6,769 bases of DNA, taken from NCBI GenBank assembly GCA_003526525.1, contig DPVV01000521.1, positions 1-6,769 of the forward strand, written 5' to 3'. A program made the translations under genes and the position numbers. Positions 1 to 5,778 of this stretch are shown piece by piece. The number at the start of each line of letters is the position of its first letter. Positions within the stretch are counted from its first letter, which is position 1. Under the pieces are notes generated by a model. That model had not been told where the DNA came from and searched no databases. It saw only the letters and a list, made by a program, of their open reading frames with translations. This DNA comes from Lachnoclostridium phytofermentans. Lineage in GTDB: Bacteria > Bacillota > Clostridia > Lachnospirales > Lachnospiraceae.

Positions 1-2
1 AT

Positions 3-566
3 GAAATTACGAAGGGACCAATAGCGGAGGCAGAAGCAAAAGCAAAAGCAGAAGCATATAAGATGGTTTTTGCAGAGGCAAAATTAGTAGATGATAAGAA
101 TGAAGATGTGAATGCCAAAGTAGATTCTTCCAAAGAATTTTTATCTTCTCATGGATTTACTTCAAGTACAATCAACGAAGTATGTATTGCAAAGGATGAA
201 GCTGGAAATGCACTTGGTTTTGTTATGACTTTAACTTCTTCAGCAGGATATGGCGGAGATATTAAGTTTACCATGGGTATAAAAGCTGACGGAACTTTAA
301 CTTCAATTGAAATTATTGGTATGAATGAAACAAAAGGTCTTGGTGAAAAAGCAAACGATGAGAGTTTTAAAGGCCAATATTCTGATAAAAATGTAGACTC
401 CTTTACAGTTATTAAGGCAACTGAGAGCAAGACTGGTGATGATCAAATTAATGCCATCAGTGGTGCAACAATCACAAGTTCTGCAGTAACAGGTACAGTG
501 AATGCGGGTCTTGCCTTTGTAAATGACTTATTAGAGAACGGTGTAGGAGGTATGACTCATGAGTAA
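3..566 (+). CDS. rnfG: Electron transport complex subunit RnfG, 3' part (5' end outside window)
   Basis: RnfG is the membrane-anchored subunit of the Rnf ferredoxin:NAD+ oxidoreductase that carries a covalently bound FMN. The reading frame is open to the left edge of the window, beginning with codon 3-5, so the ATG at 63 is an internal Met and not the start; 187 residues are visible. The N-terminal membrane anchor is missing from view. The visible part begins with an Ala/Glu/Lys-rich stretch (GPIAEAEAKAKAEAYK), then the FMN-binding domain with GYGGDIKFTMGI and ETKGLGEKA. The flavinylation motif SGATITS follows, its acceptor Thr being codon 468-470. In known RnfG/NqrC proteins the FMN is joined through phosphate to this Thr by the transferase ApbE. 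The 3' end overlaps rnfE by 8 nt, which suggests translational coupling. Identification is firm from the motifs and neighbours. Confidence 0.95.
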   Translation, partial: EITKGPIAEAEAKAKAEAYKMVFAEAKLVDDKNEDVNAKVDSSKEFLSSHGFTSSTINEVCIAKDEAGNALGFVMTLTSSAGYGGDIKFTMGIKADGTLTSIEIIGMNETKGLGEKANDESFKGQYSDKNVDSFTVIKATESKTGDDQINAISGATITSSAVTGTVNAGLAFVNDLLENGVGGMTHE

Positions 567-1341
567 AGCGTTAGAACGTATTTATAACGGTGTAATTAAA
601 GAGAATCCTACATTTGTCTTAATGCTTGGTATGTGTCCGACTCTTGCGGTTACAACTTCGGCAATCAATGGTGTAGGTATGGGACTTACGACAACGGCAG
701 TTCTTATCATGTCGAACATGCTAATTTCTATGCTTCGTAAGGTTATTCCTGATAAGGTAAGAATGCCAGCGTTTATCGTAGTGGTAGCTTCCTTCGTTAC
801 TATAGTACAATTATTATTACAGGCATATATTCCAGTATTAAACGATTCTCTCGGTATTTATATTCCATTGATCGTTGTTAACTGTATTATCCTTGGTAGA
901 GCAGAAGCTTATGCGTCAAAAAATCCTGTATTTCCATCCATCTTTGATGGTGTAGGTATGGGACTTGGATTTACCGTTGGTTTAACTTTAATAGGTTTAT
1001 TCCGTGAAATACTTGGTGCAGGTACTGCGTTTGGTTTTTCTATAATGCCAGATAGCTATGAACCATTCTCTATCTTTGTATTAGCACCGGGTGCATTCTT
1101 TGTACTTGCGATGTTAACAGCTCTTCAAAATAAGTTAAAATTAAAATCTGCAACAAACGTTCCTATGGCTGAAAAGCTTGCATGTGGCGGTAACTGCAGC
1201 AGTTGTAGCGGTAGTGCATGCCATAGCAATCATGAGTTACTTGATTCCGTAAAGGAAGAAGCAGCGAAGAAGGCAGCAGCGTCAAAAAAAGCAGCAGCTG
1301 AGAAAGCAAAAGAAGTAGCTAATCAGACAGAGAAGGAATAG
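559..1341 (+). CDS. rnfE: Electron transport complex subunit RnfE with Cys-rich, Lys/Ala-rich C-terminal tail
   Basis: RnfE is an integral membrane subunit of the Rnf complex and is homologous to RnfA and NqrD. The 260-residue protein has about six hydrophobic segments between residues 15 and 190. Two membrane Cys residues stand out: C26 in LMLGMCPTLAVT and C109 in PLIVVNCIILG. In Rnf/Nqr structures the matching Cys of RnfA and RnfE together hold a [2Fe-2S] cluster inside the membrane. After the last membrane helix there is an extension from about residue 205. It contains C209, C213, C216 and C221 (C-x3-C-x2-C-x4-C) with H222 and H225 nearby, then a Lys/Ala/Glu-rich helical end to residue 260. 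The core RnfE of many bacteria lacks this tail, whose role is unknown. The start is set by AGGAGG at 545-550, 8 nt before the ATG, inside the end of rnfG. Confidence 0.96.
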   Translation: MSKALERIYNGVIKENPTFVLMLGMCPTLAVTTSAINGVGMGLTTTAVLIMSNMLISMLRKVIPDKVRMPAFIVVVASFVTIVQLLLQAYIPVLNDSLGIYIPLIVVNCIILGRAEAYASKNPVFPSIFDGVGMGLGFTVGLTLIGLFREILGAGTAFGFSIMPDSYEPFSIFVLAPGAFFVLAMLTALQNKLKLKSATNVPMAEKLACGGNCSSCSGSACHSNHELLDSVKEEAAKKAAASKKAAAEKAKEVANQTEKE

Positions 1342-1355
1342 GAGGAGAGATTTAG

Positions 1356-1931
1356 ATGAAGGAATTATTACTAGTGCTTATTGCAGCAGCGCTCGTGAAT
1401 AACGTAGTTTTAAGTCGTTTCCTCGGCTTATGTCCGTTTCTCGGCGTTTCTAAAAAAATCAGTACAGCAGCAGGTATGGGCGGAGCAGTTATCTTCGTTA
1501 TTACCATAGCCTCTGCATTATGTAGCGTAATCTATGATATGGTTTTGGTTCCACTTGATTTAAAATATATGAATACGATTGTATTTATTATTTTAATTGC
1601 AGCCCTAGTTCAATTTATTGAAATGTTCTTAAAAAAGTTCTCACCAGGTCTATACAATGCACTTGGCGTGTACCTTCCATTAATCACAACAAACTGTGCA
1701 GTTCTCGGTGTTGCTATCGATAACGTTCAGAAGGGTAATGACCTTGTAACTAGTATTGTTTATGGCGCTGGTACTGCGATTGGTTTCTTAATTGCTATTG
1801 TTATTATGGCAGGTGTAAGAGAGCGAATTGAAAATAACAATGTCACAAAATCCTTTCAAGGTTCACCGATTGTGTTGATTACAGCAGGATTGATGTCGAT
1901 TGCCTTTATGGGATTTGCAGGCTTGTTATAA
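1356..1931 (+). CDS. rnfA: Electron transport complex subunit RnfA
   Basis: RnfA is a hydrophobic integral membrane subunit of the Rnf complex and pairs pseudo-symmetrically with RnfE. The 191-residue length and about six membrane segments are usual for the family. The signature LSRFLGLCPFLGVSKK places C26 in the first membrane half-helix, and LPLITTNCAVLGVA places C114 in the matching half of the repeat. In characterised homologues these Cys, with their RnfE partners, bind the intramembrane [2Fe-2S] cluster that passes electrons across the membrane. A third Cys, C56, is outside both motifs. The gene lies 14 nt after rnfE. Its ribosome binding site AGGAGG (1340-1345) overlaps the rnfE stop codon and sits 10 nt before the ATG. 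Function follows from strong family similarity and operon position. Confidence 0.97.
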   Translation: MKELLLVLIAAALVNNVVLSRFLGLCPFLGVSKKISTAAGMGGAVIFVITIASALCSVIYDMVLVPLDLKYMNTIVFIILIAALVQFIEMFLKKFSPGLYNALGVYLPLITTNCAVLGVAIDNVQKGNDLVTSIVYGAGTAIGFLIAIVIMAGVRERIENNNVTKSFQGSPIVLITAGLMSIAFMGFAGLL

Positions 1932-1948
1932 GATAGGGGGAAAAGAGC

Positions 1949-2797
1949 ATGACGAATTTAGCATTATTTGACCTCTTATCTAATACCGGTGTACTTGCTA
2001 TCAATGTGCAAGGACTTATTACAGCATCAGCTATTGTTGGTGGTATTGGTTTAATCATCGGTATTCTTCTTGGGATTGCAGCCAAGGTATTTGAGGTTGA
2101 AGTAGATGAACGTGAGTTAATAGTAAGAGATTTATTGCCTGGTAATAACTGTGGCGGTTGTGGATATGCAGGTTGTGATGCGTTAGCAAAAGCAATTGCG
2201 AGTGGTCAAGCACCAGTGAGTGGATGCCCTGTTGCAAGTGCCGAAATTCATGCTAAAATTGGTGGGGTAATGGGGACAGAAGCAACAGCTTCAGAACGTA
2301 AAGTTGCATTCGTAAAATGTAATGGTACTTGCGATAAAACAAATGTGAAGTATCACTATACCGGAATTGCAGATTGTAAGAAGCTTGCTATGGTACCTGG
2401 AAATGGTGAGAAGACTTGTAGCTATGGTTGTATGGGCTATGGCAGCTGTGTACGCGCTTGTGCTTTTGATGCAATTCATGTTGTGAATGGCATCGCTGTA
2501 GTAGATAAAGAAAAATGTGTCGCATGTGGAAAATGTATTACAGAGTGTCCAAACAACTTAATTGAATTTATTCCAGTAAGTTCTACTTGCAAGGTACAAT
2601 GTAACTCCAAGGATAAGGGTAAAGATGTGAACGCTGCATGTAGCGTTGGATGTATTGGATGTATGATGTGTGTGAAGGTATGCGAAAGCGATGCAGTCAC
2701 CGTAACCAATAATCTTGCTCACATTGATTACTCAAAGTGTACTCACTGTGGTAAGTGCGCGGAGAAGTGCCCAAAAAAGATCATTACCATTGCGTAA
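1949..2797 (+). CDS. rnfB: Electron transport complex subunit RnfB, multi-cluster ferredoxin-like protein
   Basis: RnfB is the subunit thought to take electrons from reduced ferredoxin into the Rnf complex. The 282-residue protein has one N-terminal membrane helix (about 22-46, VQGLITASAIVGGIGLIIGI). A four-Cys Fe-S domain follows (C68, C71, C76, C93; NNCGGCGYAGC...GCP). Four ferredoxin-type Cys groups come next: C157/C161/C167/C171, C190/C193/C196/C200, C235/C238/C241/C245 (with C231 close by) and C264/C267/C270/C274. Further Cys at 124, 128, 143, 214 and 218 may help bind another cluster, as the long RnfB proteins of acetogens and Clostridia are predicted to carry about six. The ribosome binding site AGGGGG (1935-1940) is 8 nt before the ATG. 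This is the last gene of the operon, so the order G-E-A-B matches the clostridial rnfCDGEAB arrangement. No frame damage is visible. Confidence 0.97.
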   Translation: MTNLALFDLLSNTGVLAINVQGLITASAIVGGIGLIIGILLGIAAKVFEVEVDERELIVRDLLPGNNCGGCGYAGCDALAKAIASGQAPVSGCPVASAEIHAKIGGVMGTEATASERKVAFVKCNGTCDKTNVKYHYTGIADCKKLAMVPGNGEKTCSYGCMGYGSCVRACAFDAIHVVNGIAVVDKEKCVACGKCITECPNNLIEFIPVSSTCKVQCNSKDKGKDVNAACSVGCIGCMMCVKVCESDAVTVTNNLAHIDYSKCTHCGKCAEKCPKKIITIA

Positions 2798-2861
2798 TTA
2801 TGAAATAAACAATTATTTAATAAAAATTCAGCAGAAGTTTATTTATCTTTTTTCAAAAAGA

Positions 2862-2870
2862 TGTTATGAT
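2862..2870 (+). promoter_or_regulatory. Candidate extended -10 promoter (TGTTATGAT) between rnfB and its terminator
   Basis: The sequence TGT followed by TATGAT has the TGn extension and five of six bases of a sigma-A -10 box. The -35 position at 17-nt spacing (TTTATC, 2842-2847) matches TTGACA only weakly. A transcript would begin near 2877 and meet the hairpin at 2904-2942, giving an RNA of about 65 nt, or it would read through toward the zinc-ribbon gene. AT-rich intergenic DNA yields such boxes by chance, so support is limited. Confidence 0.35.
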
Positions 2871-2903
2871 ACATGAAAGACTTCTAGCAGAATAGGAACA
2901 ACC

Positions 2904-2942
2904 AAAAGGATAAGAAGTACTTTTTACTTCTTATCCTTTTTT
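2904..2942 (+). terminator. Rho-independent terminator of the rnf operon
   Basis: A perfect 16-bp inverted repeat (2904-2919 with 2925-2940) encloses a 5-nt loop CTTTT, and the right arm runs into TTTTTT (2937-2942). It is the first strong terminator after rnfB, 106 nt past the stop codon. The left arm starts with AAAA, so the structure could also work on the other strand, although no converging gene is present here. Confidence 0.92.
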
Positions 2943-3021
2943 GATATTAAGAGATGTGAACTCACTTTGTGGATAGTTGCTACAAAGGGTCTTCATCCTC
3001 AAAATAAAGACATGAGAAAAG

Positions 3022-3030
3022 TGGTATAGT
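3022..3030 (+). promoter_or_regulatory. Candidate extended -10 promoter (TGGTATAGT) of the zinc-ribbon gene
   Basis: TGG followed by TATAGT gives a TGn extension and a good -10 box, 72 nt before the ATG at 3103. No recognisable -35 box lies at 16-18 nt spacing. The position after the rnf terminator and before an isolated gene fits a separate promoter. The call is inference from a short match. Confidence 0.4.
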
Positions 3031-3102
3031 CACGTAGTTCTAAAGGCAGAAAGATTAAAAGAAAGAATCAATTTGCTAATAATTAATAAAGGCAGGTTTA
3101 TT

Positions 3103-3675
3103 ATGGTTTGTAAAAATTGTGGAAGAACGATACAAAATGAAGAAGCTAATTTTTGTGAGTATTGTGGTGCCTCTTTTCGTCCAGGAATGGATAATCGGGT
3201 GTTAGAGGGTGAGCATAATTCGAGCCCTAGCGCCAATGGACAAGATATTACAATACAGCAAAATTTAGGCCAGGGGAGTGCTAGTCAGAATGGTCCTTGG
3301 CAAACAACTTATGAACAAAACACTTATGGAAGTAATCCTATGAAGGATCAAGTGCTGGGAAGATATTTTACTCAAAATACGAATACTTATGGTCAGGGGA
3401 ATACGACAGTTCAAGAAAAGCCAATGACAGTTAGAAATTGGCTTACAGTAATGTTATTAGGTTTTGTACCTCTTATTGGACCTTATGCATTCCTGGCATT
3501 ACTATTCTTTTGGTCTTTTAGTAAATCAGTAACCCCAACAAAGAAAAACTGGGCACGCGCTACACTTATTGTAGCTCTTATTCTTGTCGTAATTATCGCT
3601 ATGTTGATAGGTGCGACTGGTGGTGAAATACTATCTGATCCAACCGCAATAATTAATAGTCTTTATGGTAAATAA
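3103..3675 (+). CDS. Zinc-ribbon domain protein with two C-terminal membrane segments, function unknown
   Basis: The 190-residue protein opens with a zinc ribbon: C3, C6, C18 and C21 in MVCKNCGRTI...FCEYCGASF, the common short form that binds one Zn2+ through two CxxC knuckles. Residues about 30-108 form a flexible linker rich in Gln, Asn, Gly, Ser and Thr. Two hydrophobic segments follow, about 113-138 (WLTVMLLGFVPLIGPYAFLA...) and 150-170 (ARATLIVALILVVIIAMLIG), and a short tail ends the protein. The ribbon probably faces the cytoplasm, with the protein anchored by its C-terminal half. Such architectures are frequent in Clostridia and mostly uncharacterised. An upstream TTG at 3073 keeps the frame open, but ATG 3103 is preferred because it starts right at the ribbon and has AAGG (3089-3092) 10 nt upstream. 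It is separated from rnf by a terminator, so a role in the Rnf complex is not implied. Confidence 0.85.
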   Translation: MVCKNCGRTIQNEEANFCEYCGASFRPGMDNRVLEGEHNSSPSANGQDITIQQNLGQGSASQNGPWQTTYEQNTYGSNPMKDQVLGRYFTQNTNTYGQGNTTVQEKPMTVRNWLTVMLLGFVPLIGPYAFLALLFFWSFSKSVTPTKKNWARATLIVALILVVIIAMLIGATGGEILSDPTAIINSLYGK

Positions 3676-3683
3676 TGAGGTAG

Positions 3684-3733
3684 AGCTGGTAGCATAAGCG
3701 GATTGCGAATATCCGCTTTGACTGGGACTAGCT
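3684..3733 (+). other. Two-stem hairpin after the zinc-ribbon gene, possible weak terminator
   Basis: An 8-bp GC-containing stem (AAGCGGAT 3696-3703 with ATCCGCTT 3711-3718, 7-nt loop) sits inside a second stem (AGCTGGT 3684-3690 with ACTAGCT 3727-3733, one G-T pair). Only TTT follows the inner stem, so it is a poor intrinsic terminator. The outer left arm can pair instead with TACCAG at 3749-3754. It begins 8 nt after the zinc-ribbon stop codon. Confidence 0.4.
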
Positions 3734-3760
3734 TCGCCATAACCTTCTTACCAGTTGTGA

Positions 3761-3878
3761 GATTCTAGTAGGGTACTATGTGCCATCAATGAAAAGATAC
3801 AAAAGGAACAACTAAACTCCAGACAAAAAGATGTGGATTCAAAGTAAATGGATGGAAGGTACAACTGTAATCATTTAA
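3761..3878 (+). pseudogene. Probable remnant of a YesM-type sensor histidine kinase gene (internal deletion)
   Basis: No intact gene occupies this stretch, but two frames carry kinase-like pieces. The first frame (3761-3844) reads INEKIQKEQLNSRQKDVD. This resembles the coiled coil that precedes the QINPHFLYNTL phosphoacceptor region in YesM/LytS-type kinases; it hits a stop at 3845-3847. The second frame, ending at the stop 3876-3878, reads IQSKWMEGTTVII. This resembles the end of a HATPase domain; compare INVTSKLGQGTKFDI in the intact kinase at 4546-5766. The catalytic middle is absent and the two pieces are out of frame with each other. The remnant ends 31 nt before a response-regulator gene, exactly where a partner kinase would stand. 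The matches are short, so this remains an inference. Confidence 0.5.
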
Positions 3879-3909
3879 TTGCCAAGGCCATAAGGAGGTA
3901 AGAGTTGCC

Positions 3910-4320
3910 ATGTATCAACTAATGATCATTGATGATGAACCAATTGTACGTAAGGGAATTAAAGATGATTATGCGGTTTCTACTTCGGATAATATAGCAA
4001 AGTGTGTCTATGCTTATATGGAAAAGAATTTTGATAAGGATTTGAAACTTGAAAATATAGCAAAAACCTTTAACTATAACAGTGCTTATCTAGGAAAATT
4101 ATTTAAGAAAGAGATGGGAGAAGGCTTTAACAACATACTAGATTCCATACGAATTGAAAATGCGAAGAAGCTTCTAATGGAACAGGACTTAAAGGTATAT
4201 CAAGTATCAGAGAAAGTTGGATTTACTAACATTGATTACTTCTATAACAAATTTAAGAAACATGTTGGCTTAAGTCCAAAGGAATTTCAAAAGAAAAAAC
4301 CTATGGGGAATGAGGGATAA
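3910..4320 (+). CDS. AraC-family (YesN-like) response regulator lacking most of its receiver domain
   Basis: The 136-residue product joins the first ~18 residues of a response-regulator receiver (MYQLMIIDDEPIVRKGIK, acidic pair D8-D9) straight to an AraC-type DNA-binding domain. The second part starts near residue 27 (NIAKCVYAYMEKNF). Its two helix-turn-helix units lie at about 46-68 (LKLENIAKTFNYNSAYLGKL) and 95-118 (KVYQVSEKVGFTNIDYFYNK), ending LSPKEF as in intact members. YesN-type regulators are usually 250-530 residues, so the phosphoacceptor Asp, the switch residues and any linker domain are missing. The deletion is in frame. A strong AAGGAGGT (3892-3899) lies 10 nt before the ATG, so the protein may be made. 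It could be a decaying gene or a phosphorylation-independent regulator. A kinase remnant lies directly upstream, which favours decay of a whole two-component locus. Confidence 0.8.
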   Translation: MYQLMIIDDEPIVRKGIKDDYAVSTSDNIAKCVYAYMEKNFDKDLKLENIAKTFNYNSAYLGKLFKKEMGEGFNNILDSIRIENAKKLLMEQDLKVYQVSEKVGFTNIDYFYNKFKKHVGLSPKEFQKKKPMGNEG

Positions 4321-4326
4321 CGATGT

Positions 4327-4347
4327 CGAAAGGAGATTCTCCTTTTG
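4327..4347 (+). other. Short hairpin just after the AraC-type regulator gene
   Basis: AAAGGAG (4329-4335) pairs with CTCCTTT (4339-4345) around a 3-nt loop, extended by one G-T and one C-G pair. Only four T residues are present and they end in G. The left arm contains GGAG, which resembles a ribosome binding site, but no gene starts after it. It may be a weak terminator or an mRNA-end stabiliser. Confidence 0.35.
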
Positions 4348-4356
4348 TCAGATTAT

Positions 4357-4450
4357 TAAGCTATGAATTAGTTAAGAATAGGGATCAATGAGATGTTAGT
4401 CATTGTTGAAAACGAATTCTTGTAGCTAATTCGTAGCTTATTTATTTTTT
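4357..4450 (+). terminator. Long imperfect hairpin with T-rich tail, likely terminator for the + strand regulator gene
   Basis: The left arm 4357-4379 pairs with 4416-4440 over 23 positions with two G-T pairs and one 2-nt bulge (4421-4422). The loop holds a smaller stem (CAATGA 4386-4391 with TCATTG 4400-4405). The right arm is followed by TTTATTTTTT (4441-4450). The T tract is on the + strand, so it suits the AraC-type gene ending at 4320 and not the kinase that arrives from the other side. Confidence 0.6.
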
Positions 4451-4469
4451 GGGAAATAGTGCTGCAATA

Positions 4470-4512
4470 ATTAGTTGTGTGATTACATTAACTAATAAAT
4501 CTGCATGCAGAT
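4470..4512. repeat. Inverted repeat and 14-bp palindrome between the convergent genes
   Basis: ATTAGTT (4470-4476) is inverted as AACTAAT (4490-4496), and a perfect palindrome ATCTGCATGCAGAT occupies 4499-4512. They lie 34-76 nt downstream of the kinase stop codon on the - strand. As RNA on that strand the palindrome gives only a 5-bp stem followed by TTATT, so it is a poor terminator, yet no better one for the kinase gene is seen. Confidence 0.35.
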
Positions 4513-4545
4513 GTCATTTTTTAAGAAGGATCCTATATTCTTATA

Positions 4546-5766
4546 TTAACGTATAATCGGAATAAGGATATCAAACTTTGTACCTTGTCCAAGCTTACTG
4601 GTGACATTGATTTCACCTGCGTGAATGGCTATGGCTGACTTTGTAAGCGCAAGCCCAAGCCCATATCCGTCTGTCATTTCTTTTTTTATGCGATATAACG
4701 GTTCAAATATATGTTGTAATTCTTCTGTAGCAATGCCGTTGCCTGTATCGTTTATATTAAGTTCGATTTGATGTTCGTGCTCACGTAAGGAAATAGATAC
4801 GTTTCCGCCCTGCTGGTTGTATTTAATGGCGTTCTCTACAATATTATATATAGCCCGGTATAAAAGCACTTCATTGCCTTTGAATATTGGAACAGGTTTT
4901 ATGTTACAAATAATTTCAACTTCTTTTTTCTTAGCGATCGGCTGTAAATCCTCAGCTACATCCGATACTACTTCTTTTAAATCCACGTCATCATCAAGGG
5001 ATGCGTTTTCCTGCCGTACGGTATCTAGTAAGGCTTCAATCATTGCATTCATTTTCATAGCGGTTTGTTCAACAATTGCTAGAGTATCATTGTAATCATT
5101 CGGAGTTTTTTCTTGCATTTCATTTAATACGTCTATATTAAGCTTCAGTACAGCCAATGGGGTTTTAAGTTCATGAGCAACATTTACATTAAAACGTTGT
5201 TGAGATGAAAAAGCGTTTTCAAGCTTTGATAGCATTGAATTAAAGGATAAGGTCAATTCTTTTATTTCATCATTAGGTCCAGCCATAGGCAAAGCCTCAG
5301 TAAGGTTATGGGAATTAACATCTTTTATTTTCCTGCTAAGCAAACGAACCGGGCGAAGTGCTCTTCCAACAATGAAATATGCAACGATGCCGCCAACTGA
5401 AATAGCAGCAAATAATATGATAAGCGACCACAGATACATATCATTTTTAGCCTTATGCATTGTATCGGTTATAATATTTGCTTGCGCACTTACACTTCCG
5501 CCAGTAATATTATTAGGATTATATCCTGATAGGGGGTTAGAATCCGCTGTCGCCGAGCCGCTATTGTAGAATGGTTCCGACTTGTTCTGGCTTGGACTCA
5601 GATTTGTTGAACCGCTTGTAACGACAATCAGAGTGTTTGTCACCTCCGGCATAATTCTGCTTACATTAATATTGATAAATATAACAATGGCAACACTTGA
5701 AATTAACATAACAAGTATTGTTATCAGTGTTACACGCCACCGTAATGTGAGTTTTAGTTTTTTCAT
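4546..5766 (-). CDS. Membrane sensor histidine kinase of the OmpR-partner (EnvZ/PhoR-like) type
   Basis: This kinase senses a signal outside or within the membrane and phosphorylates the regulator encoded just upstream. From MKKLKL the protein has 406 residues: membrane segment about 12-32, a Ser/Asn/Thr-rich extracytoplasmic region about 33-109 without a recognisable fold, membrane segment about 110-133, HAMP about 134-186, then HisKA with H198 in NVAHELKTPL. The ATPase domain shows N308 and N312 (NIVENAIKYN), D340 (DTGNGI), IFEPLYRI and GYGLGLAL (367-374). All catalytic motifs are intact. An upstream ATG at 5778 touches the regulator stop codon but lacks a ribosome binding site. The ATG at 5766 has GAGG 6 nt upstream (5776-5773, - strand) and is preferred; the other would add MRLN. 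Translation is probably coupled to the regulator. The ligand cannot be named. Confidence 0.93.
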   Translation of the reverse strand: MKKLKLTLRWRVTLITILVMLISSVAIVIFININVSRIMPEVTNTLIVVTSGSTNLSPSQNKSEPFYNSGSATADSNPLSGYNPNNITGGSVSAQANIITDTMHKAKNDMYLWSLIILFAAISVGGIVAYFIVGRALRPVRLLSRKIKDVNSHNLTEALPMAGPNDEIKELTLSFNSMLSKLENAFSSQQRFNVNVAHELKTPLAVLKLNIDVLNEMQEKTPNDYNDTLAIVEQTAMKMNAMIEALLDTVRQENASLDDDVDLKEVVSDVAEDLQPIAKKKEVEIICNIKPVPIFKGNEVLLYRAIYNIVENAIKYNQQGGNVSISLREHEHQIELNINDTGNGIATEELQHIFEPLYRIKKEMTDGYGLGLALTKSAIAIHAGEINVTSKLGQGTKFDILIPIIR

Positions 5767-5778
5767 ATTCAGCCTCAT

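Noticed and set aside
24..57. GCARAA hexamer run as a microsatellite
   Set aside because: It encodes an Ala/Glu/Lys helix that is usual at this place in RnfG-type proteins; the copies are few and imperfect.
63..65. ATG at 63 as the start of rnfG
   Set aside because: The same frame is open back to the window edge and encodes typical RnfG sequence (GPIAEAEAKAKAEAYK), so this Met is internal.
2055..2709. Three - strand open frames opposite rnfB
   Set aside because: They overlap strongly conserved Cys codons of rnfB and encode low-complexity His/Leu/Thr-rich peptides without ribosome binding sites.
3073..3102. TTG at 3073 as start of the zinc-ribbon gene
   Set aside because: It would add ten residues without similarity before the Cys motif, and the ATG at 3103 has a better-placed ribosome binding site.
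3718..3743. TTGACT at 3718-3723 as a -35 box
   Set aside because: No acceptable -10 box lies at 16-18 nt spacing (CATAAC or AACCTT at best).
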